DNA of 64,000 bases from Mucilaginibacter sp. (GTDB lineage Bacteria > Bacteroidota > Bacteroidia > Sphingobacteriales > Sphingobacteriaceae). The position numbers and the translations under genes were made by a program. Numbering within the stretch: position 1 is the stretch's first letter; each line of letters begins with the position of its first letter. The stretch is taken from contig JARLHA010000061.1 in NCBI GenBank assembly GCA_031292485.1, positions 1-64,000 of the forward strand, given 5' to 3'. Below are positions 16,804-28,200 of this stretch, one piece after another. The notes beneath the pieces are model-generated. The model saw nothing but the letters and a program-made list of their open reading frames with translations, searched no databases and was not told the DNA's origin.

Positions 16804-19800
16804 TTAATTGGTGATTATTTTTCTGCTTGTTATCTTAAATTTTGTTTGCTTTTCCCTTGAATCGATCGCTTTAGTCATCTTACTTATTTCCGGCTTATAT
16901 TTCTCCAGCACTGAACCACTGATATTGAATGCTATCGCTCCGATTTCAAATGGGGGAAAAATCATCCCCAATACAGCTTCTGTTGCTGATACTGCCTCAT
17001 CATGATGAAGTACCTTCAGGGCTTCATCTTTTTCAGGGCCTTCTTTGGCTACACCTGCATTATAGGCGTCAATGATTATTGGAATGGAACCAAACACTGG
17101 TTGAGCAATCTCCATTAAACCTTTGTCAACAACTTTTGCTACCTGCGGGTTTTCCGACGCTGCTGTAACGATATCTGCCATAGTAGAAGCCATATCAGAC
17201 CGATTTTTGGTTGCTTCGCTTATAGGATCATCTTTAGCCCTCGCCCCCCCGGTAGCCCCTCCGATACCCATAGAGCCGGTTGGAAATACCCCGGTGACTC
17301 CGGTTTGGGCAGAGGCGCCCGTAACGCCGGTAGCTCCTGTGGAGCCAGTTGCACCGGTAGTTCCTGTTGAACCAGTTGCACCCGTTGTTCCTGTCGCGCC
17401 TGTTGAACCCGTTTTCGTCTTCTCCTCTTCTTCCCCGCCATCCAGGTCAATAGACTGTATTGGCTTATTCCCTGCAAACTGATAAGGCGTGTACCAGGGA
17501 TATTTATTCGTTAAAGGATCAACGCTCAAAAACCTTCCCAGCCTCGGATCATAAATTCTCATCCCATAATCCTGCTGATTCCCATCCCCTTTTGTTTCAT
17601 TATCATTCTCTTTCCCATTAAAGCCAAACCTGTAAACGCCGCCACTAAAATTCCTGCCGGGCATTTGCATACCAAAGGCATAGTAGTCAGTAGCAGACAA
17701 TAGATCGGCTGTTATTCCTGAGGTGCCGCCGGGCGCAGAAACGGCTTGTATCTTCCTGTCGGATATCGTTGCAAGCACGTTGCCCAAATGATTGGTAAGC
17801 TCATATTGCTTGCTGCCGCGCACCAGACTGTCTTCGGCCAGGGACTGGGGTTGTATATTTTGCCAGTCCACAGCACCTGTCCAGGCCGGGTCATTAGCTG
17901 CCATAATTTGGTTTGGCTGCCATAAGCCGAGACGGCCGCTGCCATAAAGCTCCTGTTCCTTCCAGCTAAAGTTACCAGCTTTTGATTCATAAGTACCCAT
18001 TATGGTACCGCCTGCATCGCGTACATAATAGGTTTCGGTTGGCGTGCTGCTGCCGGTGAATTTTTTATAAACCCTGTTCCCCAATGCATCATAACCAAAA
18101 TTGAGCTGGCTGCCGGTTTTATCAATTTCTTTTATTTTATTCTGCAGGTTCCATTTTATATCCTGAATGTCCTCTGCGTTATCCTTTGTTAAATTACCTA
18201 TGGCATCATAGGTATAGTTGTATGGTTGCTGGTTATCTATATCCGTTACAGTGCCATTAACCGGGTTGCCGGTTTCCGGGTAGTTGCCTGCACTTATCTG
18301 GTCGGTAACACTTGCCAGCCTGTTTGTCGCAGTGGAAGGTGGTGTTCCCATATAAGGTATCTCATGGTTATTTACATCATAATAATGATAGACCTGTTTA
18401 TCCATTTCAAGATTGCTCTGCCGCCCCAACCTGTACAAATTAATAATATTGCCGTTGCCGTCATAGTTCAGATCCATTTCATAAGCATTGGTAGGTGAAG
18501 GCGTATTGCCGCTGAGTGTAAATGCTTGCTCGTATTTTAAACGGTTTAGCTGGTCGTAAGCATAATTCATACCCAAACCACCCAGCGTTTGCAGGTAGGT
18601 ATACATGCGGCTGATATTGCCATTGTACAAAGGTTTTACGCTGGTCATGATATTATTCAGGGCTGCCGTGGTATTCTGACTGCCTATTGGTTTATAATCC
18701 CCGCTATAATAACTCAGCACGTAACTAAATGCATCGGCAGCCACCGGGTTGTGAAGGCTATGATACCCCTCGCCACCTGCATTATAAGCGGCATTGGTTT
18801 CCACGGTAGCAGTTACCTGCTGACCGTTTATTTGTTCGGCAATTGTTTTCGGGTTGTTCAGCGCTATTCCGTCCCGGCCTGCGTCCTGCGTATTATCTTC
18901 ATCAATACCGTTGACGCCTTTTATCCAGCCCTGCAAAGTATAAATATAGTCAAGGCCCTGTACTTTTAGTTCTCCCAGTTCTGTACGGGCAAGCGGTCCG
19001 TGTTTATAGTAAAAATATTCGGCATCACGCTGCCATATGATACCTTTCCGGCTTGTGTATACATTGGTCAGCCGAAGTTCATCGTCATAGTAGTATCTAT
19101 GCCTGAATTCGTCTTGCATACCAGGCTCATAGCGTACTTCGTTAACCTTACCGCTTACCAGATCGAAGTTGTAAGCAATCACTTTATCACCCAACGGAGT
19201 ATTTGGATAATCCTGCACCACAACCGGCACATTGCCGCTTACATCATAGGTATAGTGGGTGGCGTGGCGGTATTGGTTTGCAGTTTGCTCATTGTTACCC
19301 GCAAAACTCAATATGCTTGCCACCCTGCCCCGAAGGTTTTGCTGCCCGGATGAACCAAATTTATTGTCAACGGCATTACTGAACGGTTCATCGTATTGTG
19401 TAAAAGTAATATCCCTTCGTTGCGGGGCACTGTGTAAAAACGTTTTCCAGTTGGCATAATCATCTACATAGCTTTGATTAACAGGAAAATTTTCCAACTC
19501 GCCGCCTTCAACAATACGGCCCAGTATATCATAATACGTATAGCTGTAATTATTAGCGGCATGTTGTTTTGCATTCTGCGAAGCGGCTATCCTTCCCAGT
19601 TTATCATAAAAGAAAGCTGAATTACCGGCATCGGGAGTTGATTGCCAGGTGAGCTGGTTGAGCGAATTGTATTTATAATTGGTGATAAAAAAATGTGATG
19701 GAACGTGGGTGCCCGAATTGGCAATCCGCTTTGCATCTACGTCAGCCACATCTGCCGTGCTTAATAGCCTGGTACCCGCAGGCGGTATGGTACGGGTAAG

Positions 19801-22800
19801 GTTGCCCGCCTGGTCGTAATAATACAGCGTATAATGAAACTGATCATCGGTGTAGGAATAATTCAACGTTTCTGTTGCCTGCATGCACTTCGCATAATAT
19901 TTCTGCAAAAGATCGGCGCGCATGCTGTCAACCCAGTGTGTATAACGTTGCCCGGCATTATCATGCGCCATAAGGTATTTAGCGGCCGCGCAGGCATTGT
20001 AATTAGTGGTAGTTTTGGGCAGCATCAGCAGACTGTCCGCGCTGCATAATACCGGATCTTTACATTGATTTATGGGCAGGCAATTGCTTACCCCTTTAAC
20101 CTTCATGGCCTCTTTGGTTTTATTATCCATATAGATAAGCACAAATTTATTAGTTTGTGCACCGCTGTCCTCAAAATAAGGTGTCAAAGAAACAAGCGAA
20201 ACGCCAGGCGACATCCATTCGCAGTTATCGAAGCTGACCGTACAGGTGGAATTCTTTAATGAGGATGTACTTTGCCCGGTAAAATTCACACTGCAGTCCT
20301 TTTCATTGTAGGTATACCTGGTTGCTGTCGCCCCGGCAAACCTGGTGTATAAAGCGCTCCTCCGTTTTTGGTAACCGTATACCCCCTCTTTTGATGCCTT
20401 TGGATTTTTCATCCCGTTTAAAAAGCTGAACAGTTCATTGGCAAATGGCGACAACGTGGTGCATGGGGCCGGTTTATCGTTTGCCACTGCTATGTTTTTC
20501 AACTCAAGGCTGGCGGTTTTTTGTTTCTTCGCTGCATTGATTGGAGCGGCGGCTTTTACTTTATGGGTTATCACTCGTGCTGACGCATCAGTGTTAGGGA
20601 GCGTAACTGCACAGTTTACGGTTACTGAATCAATTAAGTTAGCGGTTAAGGCGGCAAAGATTAAATTATAAGATCCTGCGTTAATTGTATAAGGCGCAGT
20701 TGTATAATATCTCCAGGCGGTTGCATTGTCTTTGTATACTCCTAAATCGGTGTACGGGCCTCCCGCTGGTCCAATTAACACTTTCATTGAATCAAGGCCG
20801 CTGCTGCTGATCCCTCTGTGTGCAAAGGAAACGACAATATTTTTGGTGCTTGCAGAAGAAAAAGTTTGGTAAAGTTGGCCTGTCACTATAGCAGAGTATC
20901 GCCCTGAATAAGCATCCCCGCTCTTCCAGATTTCAATTTTGTGGCTGGATTCCATGGTTTTCCAACATGGCACATCATCCTGGTTTGCAATAATAAGGTT
21001 TGCGTTGAGCTGCATACCATGAGCTTGCTCAAAGCTCGAATTGCACAATAATTGGCATGCATCATCCGTTACAGGGGCGGTATCGCATAAAAAGTTACTT
21101 GTTATGCCGCCCAGCTGCGATTGTATCGTTGTTGTATTTTGTAACGTCGGGCAGTCATCATACAAGTTAATACCATTCAGGTTGACGGGTGTTTGCGATG
21201 TAGTATGGCTAAAGGCATCGTACCGCGAAGTGAATCGTTTTACCTTGCTTTGATACAGTCCGTAAAATACGCCGCATGGCTGGATCGCCGGGCCAATGGG
21301 AATAACGCCTTCAGCGGAGTAAGAGGTATAAGACGGCGGGGATGGAATTGTTGAAAAACTAAGACTATAATTGTTTGTGCCGATACAGCCATTAAAACAA
21401 CCCGCAGATTTTGCATAAGCAAGCCTGCTATAATAAAGATATTTCTCTTTGTAGCTGAGGTAAAGGTCCCTGAGCATCTTCCAGTCATAAGCGTTGGTTC
21501 CAAATTGATGATTGGACAGGTAGCCTGCCGGCAATAAACATGGTGGTACAGTTGTCGTGGCAGCAGACCCTCCCTGGTTATTTGTGACATTATTTACAAG
21601 GTTTTGCATGGCAGGAGTCGAACTGCAATACGCGGCATGCATCGCCATTTGCAGCAGGTTTTCGCCGTTGGCGCTGCATGTTGTATTCATAAAAGCAAGA
21701 AAACTGCTGTAATTTGCACCCGAATTTGGAAAAAACGGATCATTATTCAGCATTTTAATATAGGTGTCGGCAGGTGTGCTTCCGCTGTTTATCAAACCAG
21801 CGCTTACCGCATCATTATAGTTATCGGTAGTACGTAATTTAAGGTCGTAGTTTTCCCCGGTATTTTGTATGGTGCACCAATCGAGCATACAATGTTCGGG
21901 ATGCGATTGCAGCAAGATATCTTCCTGCGTTGTAGTAAGATGCCAGTTATTGATCCGGTTATTTATGTTCAAAGTATCGGCAATGTTTGTAATACTTAGA
22001 TTCAGGATAGACGCTGCAAGGCTTGCATTCGGTGTAAGGCTATTAGCCGGGTTAAAAATTGACAAAGGATCATTTGAATAATATTTACCGGTTGAATCCA
22101 CCGAAAATTGCGCGTACTGGCCGCCGGGTTTCAAATCTTCGAGCATCATTTTCCTTGCCTGGTCACAATCATTCAACGGTTTTACACACAAGGTAGCGCA
22201 TTGTGTAGCATCAGTTGGGTAAGTTGCCTTACAGGAAGCACAGGTTTGGTTGCAATCCGTTGTGTCAACCTTGCTCATTTCCTGGTTCAACAGGGCATTA
22301 AACTCGGCCCGGCAGGTATCTTTAAAAACAAGGTTTACATAAGCCTCGGCAGCGTTCTTGTTTACGGCAAGTGTCTTTTCAATAGTATAGCTGCCGGGGC
22401 TCAGCGACGTGGTAAACCCTGTAGGGAAGTCGGCCGGCTTAGCTTCAAACTTATCACCTCCACTGAAACAGGTCTTATCAATATTGGGCAGCCGGGTATT
22501 TTTTATCAAATCGCCAAACGTACCTGTATAATTAAAAACAGGCAAATTGGTACAGCCATCGTTTGAATGCAGCGAAATAGCGAGGTCGTAAATGCAATCC
22601 AGGCAAATTTTTGTATTATCACAGGTAATATATTGAAGTGATTGCCCATTTACCGTATAATTGAATATGTACTGGCCGGTTGCAGGTACCAGGAACTGTT
22701 TGTTAACTGTTTTAGAATGACTGAATTCATCGGTATTGTTATCCGCCATCAAATCTACATCTATTTCAACCGCTGTTTGCTGCTCATTATCAAGGGCGAG

Positions 22801-24510
22801 CAGATTGGCTGGTTTAACACCGGTAAGCGCCGTAGCAATGGTTTTTCCTTCGGGATTTTCGAAGGTTACAGCAGTTTGTCCGTTCGGGTCAACTACCATT
22901 TTTTTAAGATAACGCTGGGCATAACCAACTTCAGTGCCAAACATCCTGTCTAACTCCACCTGGTTTGGCGTACCGTAATAAAACTTTGTCTCGTGTCCGC
23001 TATCCAACTGAAATTTAAGCCCTGCTCCACCCTGCCGGCTTAGCCTGCCGGTATTATCATCCGTGTATTGCACCCTTGAAAAAGGATAGCCCCCGGCATC
23101 AGGAATAAAGGCATTATAACCAAGTTTGTTAGGATTGCCGGGCGAATAGTAAACCCCTGCCCCAAAAGCGCCCGATACAACCTGGCTCAACCGGCCGGTT
23201 TGCAAACTACAGGCATTCCTGATGTCAAAATCATTCCAGGAGTAAGGCACGCCTGCTGCGTTTTCATTCAGATGAGGGATATAATCTATTCTATGCGTAC
23301 CCGTTGGCACCGGCATAATTTGCACACCCACCCTGGCGTTGAAATCGTAAATATTTTCCTGAGCAACTATCTCCTTAATTTTATCCATGCCGGGTATAGC
23401 ACAGACCGGTATGGCAATTGATCCATTGTCGGTAATGTTTTCGGTAAATAAATTTCTCGCATCGCTAACGCCCGTTACGGTTTGCCGGTTCATATACAAC
23501 CCATCGGAATACTGAACAACGTCTTTCCGTTTGCCATCTTCGGCATAGGTAGTGGTGAGCTGCCAGTTTATACGGTTTGAGGTATGTGCCTCGCCCGCCG
23601 TTATATACTTTTTAGTTGTAAAATTATTGACGGTACCTGTAGCTAAGCCAGGCGACCATGGCCCCGGTATCCTTTTATCCCATAGCGGCCCTCCCCTGCC
23701 AACCGGCCTTATCCTGTATAATAAATAACCGCGGTCATAAACTATAGGCAGCCTGTAAAACAATTGCTTTAATACTACCCTTGTCGAATTTTCCCTAAAA
23801 TCGTACTTTATAGCCGATTGGGGAAGAGGCGTGCCATCGTTATTATAATCATCAGCATACAGCATCTCCAGTTCGTATTCTTCGGCATAGGGTATTGCCG
23901 GCCAACTCAAAACGAGTTCGTTGGAAGTATTATCGACACAGGGCACCGAAGAGATAGCGACCGGAAGCGCTAAGTTTGGCTGGGTAAAATGTGTTTGTGT
24001 GATTCCGAGGTTTAACTCCACAATCTTTCTCACCGCGGTGTACAGATCCGTTCCTGATGGCGGATTGCCGGTTAAATCAACTGATTCTACTGTGAATTTT
24101 GAGTTATAGGCGTTTGAATAGCTGTAAAAGTCTATCCGCCTGCTACCGCCCTGGAGCTTGTTATTAATATGTAATACAACTTCCTGTGAAATAAATGCAG
24201 CGCTGCCCATCTGTTGATATTCGAGTTTGCCTTTTACGGTAAGGTCGTATTCAAAATTAACCGGGAGGTCGGTAGATTCATACTGGTACAGCTCCAGCGT
24301 ATTGGCAAATGAATAAAATTCCTGGCTGGTGTTAACCTGTGCTGCCCAGTTTACATTGCCGGGCATAGCGGCCTGCATTACCGGCTGGTTGGGGTTGTTA
24401 TTGACGACAAAATTAATCCCGTTAAAGGGGAAATTAATTTTAGGTCCCGTACCCGCAAAAAGGCAGGTACCGCTTAAAGAAAAAAGAATGAAGAGTAGTT
24501 TTCTTTTCAT
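16804..24510 (-). CDS. Giant RHS-repeat protein with collagen-like tail and variable tip
   Basis: This 2568-aa exported protein has a signal peptide (MKRKLLFILFSLSGTCLFAG). The N-terminal half is beta-rich and Cys-containing (ICLDCIYDLA, CNQTCASCKATYPT, CATLC). YD/RHS repeats occupy about 1500-2300 (FYDKLGRIAAS, YDILGRIVEGG, YDQLNRLKYEQ, YNYTYDAIGNLTKD, FGYDALGNRVYK). The RHS-associated core, DYGMRIYDPRLGRFLSVDP and the following FAGNKPIQSIDLDG, falls at about 2313-2360. An acidic linker leads to a Gly-x-Thr collagen-like run at ~2367-2408, and the last ~160 residues form an unrecognised tip with two hydrophobic stretches (VFGSIPIIIDAY, AVLGMIFPPFEIGAIAF). In RHS systems the core forms a shell around a C-terminal effector; effector status here is inference. 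The start overlaps the previous stop by 4 nt (ATGA). Confidence 0.9.
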   Translation of the reverse strand: MKRKLLFILFSLSGTCLFAGTGPKINFPFNGINFVVNNNPNQPVMQAAMPGNVNWAAQVNTSQEFYSFANTLELYQYESTDLPVNFEYDLTVKGKLEYQQMGSAAFISQEVVLHINNKLQGGSRRIDFYSYSNAYNSKFTVESVDLTGNPPSGTDLYTAVRKIVELNLGITQTHFTQPNLALPVAISSVPCVDNTSNELVLSWPAIPYAEEYELEMLYADDYNNDGTPLPQSAIKYDFRENSTRVVLKQLFYRLPIVYDRGYLLYRIRPVGRGGPLWDKRIPGPWSPGLATGTVNNFTTKKYITAGEAHTSNRINWQLTTTYAEDGKRKDVVQYSDGLYMNRQTVTGVSDARNLFTENITDNGSIAIPVCAIPGMDKIKEIVAQENIYDFNARVGVQIMPVPTGTHRIDYIPHLNENAAGVPYSWNDFDIRNACSLQTGRLSQVVSGAFGAGVYYSPGNPNKLGYNAFIPDAGGYPFSRVQYTDDNTGRLSRQGGAGLKFQLDSGHETKFYYGTPNQVELDRMFGTEVGYAQRYLKKMVVDPNGQTAVTFENPEGKTIATALTGVKPANLLALDNEQQTAVEIDVDLMADNNTDEFSHSKTVNKQFLVPATGQYIFNYTVNGQSLQYITCDNTKICLDCIYDLAISLHSNDGCTNLPVFNYTGTFGDLIKNTRLPNIDKTCFSGGDKFEAKPADFPTGFTTSLSPGSYTIEKTLAVNKNAAEAYVNLVFKDTCRAEFNALLNQEMSKVDTTDCNQTCASCKATYPTDATQCATLCVKPLNDCDQARKMMLEDLKPGGQYAQFSVDSTGKYYSNDPLSIFNPANSLTPNASLAASILNLSITNIADTLNINNRINNWHLTTTQEDILLQSHPEHCMLDWCTIQNTGENYDLKLRTTDNYNDAVSAGLINSGSTPADTYIKMLNNDPFFPNSGANYSSFLAFMNTTCSANGENLLQMAMHAAYCSSTPAMQNLVNNVTNNQGGSAATTTVPPCLLPAGYLSNHQFGTNAYDWKMLRDLYLSYKEKYLYYSRLAYAKSAGCFNGCIGTNNYSLSFSTIPSPPSYTSYSAEGVIPIGPAIQPCGVFYGLYQSKVKRFTSRYDAFSHTTSQTPVNLNGINLYDDCPTLQNTTTIQSQLGGITSNFLCDTAPVTDDACQLLCNSSFEQAHGMQLNANLIIANQDDVPCWKTMESSHKIEIWKSGDAYSGRYSAIVTGQLYQTFSSASTKNIVVSFAHRGISSSGLDSMKVLIGPAGGPYTDLGVYKDNATAWRYYTTAPYTINAGSYNLIFAALTANLIDSVTVNCAVTLPNTDASARVITHKVKAAAPINAAKKQKTASLELKNIAVANDKPAPCTTLSPFANELFSFLNGMKNPKASKEGVYGYQKRRSALYTRFAGATATRYTYNEKDCSVNFTGQSTSSLKNSTCTVSFDNCEWMSPGVSLVSLTPYFEDSGAQTNKFVLIYMDNKTKEAMKVKGVSNCLPINQCKDPVLCSADSLLMLPKTTTNYNACAAAKYLMAHDNAGQRYTHWVDSMRADLLQKYYAKCMQATETLNYSYTDDQFHYTLYYYDQAGNLTRTIPPAGTRLLSTADVADVDAKRIANSGTHVPSHFFITNYKYNSLNQLTWQSTPDAGNSAFFYDKLGRIAASQNAKQHAANNYSYTYYDILGRIVEGGELENFPVNQSYVDDYANWKTFLHSAPQRRDITFTQYDEPFSNAVDNKFGSSGQQNLRGRVASILSFAGNNEQTANQYRHATHYTYDVSGNVPVVVQDYPNTPLGDKVIAYNFDLVSGKVNEVRYEPGMQDEFRHRYYYDDELRLTNVYTSRKGIIWQRDAEYFYYKHGPLARTELGELKVQGLDYIYTLQGWIKGVNGIDEDNTQDAGRDGIALNNPKTIAEQINGQQVTATVETNAAYNAGGEGYHSLHNPVAADAFSYVLSYYSGDYKPIGSQNTTAALNNIMTSVKPLYNGNISRMYTYLQTLGGLGMNYAYDQLNRLKYEQAFTLSGNTPSPTNAYEMDLNYDGNGNIINLYRLGRQSNLEMDKQVYHYYDVNNHEIPYMGTPPSTATNRLASVTDQISAGNYPETGNPVNGTVTDIDNQQPYNYTYDAIGNLTKDNAEDIQDIKWNLQNKIKEIDKTGSQLNFGYDALGNRVYKKFTGSSTPTETYYVRDAGGTIMGTYESKAGNFSWKEQELYGSGRLGLWQPNQIMAANDPAWTGAVDWQNIQPQSLAEDSLVRGSKQYELTNHLGNVLATISDRKIQAVSAPGGTSGITADLLSATDYYAFGMQMPGRNFSGGVYRFGFNGKENDNETKGDGNQQDYGMRIYDPRLGRFLSVDPLTNKYPWYTPYQFAGNKPIQSIDLDGGEEEEKTKTGSTGATGTTGATGSTGTTGATGSTGATGVTGASAQTGVTGVFPTGSMGIGGATGGARAKDDPISEATKNRSDMASTMADIVTAASENPQVAKVVDKGLMEIAQPVFGSIPIIIDAYNAGVAKEGPEKDEALKVLHHDEAVSATEAVLGMIFPPFEIGAIAFNISGSVLEKYKPEISKMTKAIDSREKQTKFKITSRKIITN
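17290..17412 (-). repeat. Collagen-like Gly-x-Thr repeat encoded in the RHS C-terminus
   Basis: About 14 triplets of the form T-G-(A/S/T/V) follow each other, with phrases such as TGATGSTGTTGATGSTGATG. The DNA repeats in 9- and 18-bp units, which makes length change by slippage plausible. It lies between the RHS core and the 160-aa tip. The reverse strand reads as a spurious Pro-Val frame. Confidence 0.8.
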
Positions 24511-25220
24511 TGTTTTTCAGCTATTATTTTTATCCTATAGTCTTTATATTTTGCCGATGGGGTTATACTTACCCCATTTATCGTGATAAAATCACTCAGC
24601 ATTCCGGCGTCATATGTGCTAATACCTGCCGGGTATTGGTATTCCACTTTAATTATTACGGTTGGATCTGCTGCCTGCCCGGCCTTTTTGAAAGGGCTTA
24701 CCAAAGGGTGATTGGCTGCCATAAACATTTCGAGGAATTTTATCCGGTGCGCCTTCAAATCCATAACCAGCCTGGCTGAATTTATTCCCGCCGTTCCGCC
24801 GGACAGCTCCCAATCGCTCATATCCCTTGCCGCCCCCCTTTTTATAAATGTGCCGAACCCCGCGAAGCCCTGGCTGAATATGGCTCTTAACTGCGGTGTA
24901 TCTGTTTTTGGGATTTTTGAAACAATCATATACTTACCGGCATGGTTTATTTTAACCATATACCCGCTATCGCTGAATGATTCCAAACCATTAGCTTTAT
25001 AGTCAATGGCCGTATTATTTTTTATGATGGTACATACAGATGAATCAACTGCATGTACCATGGTTGAATCATTATAATAAAGATATTTTTGAACGAGCGC
25101 TATTTGGGGCTGAGTAAAGAACCAGTTGTTGACCCCGTTAAACTCGTTCATAAACAGGTTTTTTTGCGCGGATGTGGCAAAAGGAATCATTATAAGTAAA
25201 AGGTTGATCAGTTTTCTCAT
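24507..25220 (-). CDS. Small exported protein between the two RHS giants
   Basis: This 237-aa protein has a signal peptide (MRKLINLLLIMIPFATSAQ). It overlaps by 4 nt (ATGA) with both the gene before it and the gene after it, so production is tightly tied to both RHS proteins. No family is recognised; the sequence has mixed alpha/beta character and a C-terminal beta-rich segment (TVIIKVEYQYPAGISTYDAGML, DFITINGVSITP). Roles as a chaperone, plug or shell component are possible, but nothing in the sequence decides. Confidence 0.75.
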   Translation of the reverse strand: MRKLINLLLIMIPFATSAQKNLFMNEFNGVNNWFFTQPQIALVQKYLYYNDSTMVHAVDSSVCTIIKNNTAIDYKANGLESFSDSGYMVKINHAGKYMIVSKIPKTDTPQLRAIFSQGFAGFGTFIKRGAARDMSDWELSGGTAGINSARLVMDLKAHRIKFLEMFMAANHPLVSPFKKAGQAADPTVIIKVEYQYPAGISTYDAGMLSDFITINGVSITPSAKYKDYRIKIIAEKQ

Positions 25221-28200
25221 GGCGCTTTATAAGTTGAACTGCGGGCTTCTTTTGTAGTTAGTACTCCCTGCTCAGTTTCTTTATTTATAGATTGCAGGTT
25301 ATTTTCACCATCGTAGTTATATTTGGTGAAGTAATTATTCTCATCGCTGGTAAACGTAAGTTTCTGGGTGTTCCGGTCATAAACATAGGTGGTCATTTTT
25401 CCATCAGCCGGGTAGATCCTGATATCATCGAAATAAGTATCATTGGTTCCCTTGTTAAATGTCAGGTTAAGGTTTGCGGCATTGGGCGGTACAATAAATT
25501 CACCGTATAGCCGCTGCCATCCGTCTATAATATTTCCTGATGTATTAAACGTGGTATTATCAACCATGATGGAAGGGGCAGTAAAGGTATAGGCAAGATC
25601 ATTCCCTGTTTCCCTGACCCATGCAGATATGATATATTTTTTACCCTTTGTTGGCCTGAATATGCCGGTACAGCAAACAGCCTCAGTAGTATCTTTACTG
25701 TTGCGCTGCGAAGCTGTGTTGCAATTGTTTATAATATCCAAAGGCACGGCAACCTGCACATTAGGGATGATCAATTGCCCTGAGAATTTCCCGGTATGCG
25801 ATTGACCGGATACAACTTTAAAAACCCCATGCCAGTTTATCTGGTCAGGCTGGCAAAGATAAGTACTGTCGCAAATGCTGGAATATGGCAGATAGTTCCA
25901 GTCTTCAAAACCATCATACATTATTTCCCGTTGTTTGGCATTGCCTGCTTCTGCAACAATTAGCTTTTGTTTATAGCCCGTAAGCATGGCATTGTACCTG
26001 TTCAATGGGTCCCTGGTTTCAAGGGTAAGCCCGTTAACGTCCTTAATGGTCACAGTTTCCACCCACTGCCAATTGACAGGGTTTATTGTCCATTGCCCAT
26101 TTATATTAGCAGGCGGATTGAAAAAACTGCTGTATGTTTTAAATATGCCGTCTTTCCTCAGGTTGGTTAGGTTATCGGGCATATTGGTACTTCTTGTGCG
26201 CCCGGTTAAATACGCCCATGTTTTTAAAGGATACCAGTTACCCAGTTCTCCGGTTGAATAAGGGTTATAAGTAATATTTACCGGCTGTCCGGCCGGGCCT
26301 TTCACATCACAATTGCAATATTTTACCCGGTTATCGGCATATTGTTTCATACTGGCATTAATAATACCTGCACTATCTGGGTTAGCTGCAAAATGGATTT
26401 TTCCATTAAGTACCGGATAATAATTAGTAACAACTGTCCCTGCTTCCTCGCTGAGCAGGTTCCTTTTACCCGGGCGCAACACTTTGTAAACACCGGCCGT
26501 CAATCCTGTCCCTGGTATTTTTGGCTCCGCTGTAATGGTATTAACGCCTTTTGCAGTTACCCATAGGTGGTTGCCGCTGGCATCAGCCAGTTCATCGCCC
26601 TCGTTTAACGCATTTAATACATCGGTATTGGTAATGTTTACAGTATTGGATGATATGGAAAGATAGAAATCAGAAGATAAATACCCGGCGCTCAAACCGT
26701 CATAGATCCAGTGCGCCGGGTAATGGAACGAATATAAAGAATCATCAAACTCATTGGTGGTCCGCGTAAGCAGGGTATTCCCTGTCTTCTCGTCAAAAAG
26801 CAGGTTGTCGGTACTTATCCTTGCGCCGTTTTCGGTAACAGTCTTCCTGACCTGGATGCCTTTTTCATCGATGATCTTATTGAAGGAAACTGAATTAAGC
26901 CGGGTACTTTCCGTAGTTGCTTTTGGTAAAGGAACAAACATAACGGCAGGCACGATGGCTAATATGGTAAAATCAAGGTTCATATCAACACCAACCACAT
27001 CAGTACTATGCTCCGTTGTCCTTGAATCGCAAATGGCAGAGACGCTGACGCCCAGCCGGTCAGAATTATAGATGCTGCCGTCTCTGCGTATGAGTTTAAG
27101 CGTTTTGTTCAGCGCATATTCGTATTCCTCGCCCGACACAAGGGTGCCCTGGCTGTTATAATTTTTTGTCGATTTGGCTTTGCCGTGCATATCGTTGCGA
27201 ACAATGGAAAAGCCCTGCGAAACTGTTATATAATCATGAAATTCGCCTACGCCCAACAAGCTGGACGTTAAACCTTGCAGCAAAGAAGTCTTTTTCTCAA
27301 AATTATCCCCGATTTCTGTGTTATCTGTTCTTATCGGATAATCTTTTGCTGTGAAAAACTCATGCACCTGGTAACCAGCACCCGGAACCTGGAGCGTGGT
27401 CTTATTCGAGGTCACTTTAACTTTCGAATAGTTAAGGTTTGCCCCGGGGAATAAAGATTCATTATAGGGCAGGTCGACATATAAATTATTATCGGGAGCC
27501 AGCTTTATCTGCTCATCATAAAAAGAAGGCTGGTGAAGGGGGTTTTCGTCCCCGCCAATAAATGGCTCGTATTCGGTAACACCGCTGCTTATTACCTGAT
27601 CCTGGTTGGTTACCGGACTTTTTATTACATCGGTATAATCATAGTCAATGGTATATCTTTTGCTGGCCGGATGAGGGCCGCCATACCCTGATGTCAGCTG
27701 GTTCCAGTTATCATCGGTAATAATGGTTTTAACCCTTGATCCGCCAATAATTTTATCCAGGTTTGGGCTGTATAACCTGATGAATGATTTATTTAATGCA
27801 ACATAATTGGCAAAATTGTTAGTCCTGGCGTAATTATTAAAGCCATGGGTAAATGCTGTGATCTGATCGGAAACCTTGCTCTGAAGGTCATGTGTCTCCA
27901 GAAAATCCTCCAGTGTAACAGCATCAGGAAGCGGTTGGCTTTCCGCGGTCCCATAGCACAATCCGGGCCTGTTCATCCGCATAAATTGAAACGCATTCTT
28001 CGCTATCGGGTTTATAAATCCCGGGCAATTATTATCCTGTTTATCATTAATACAAACAGGTTTAAGTTCAATAAAGGCATGTAAAGGATCAATTACCCCT
28101 ACGCTTAATATTTTACAATAACCGCTTACCCACTCCCAGGTGGTTTCCCTTCCGGGGCGTAACTGCACCAATGTTTTATAGTAAAAGTATTGTGGCAGTC

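Noticed and set aside
17123..17482. Plus-strand 119-codon frame rich in PVAPVEPV repeats
   Set aside because: It is the exact antisense of the Gly-x-Thr coding repeat in the RHS gene; the repeat DNA keeps the reverse frame open.
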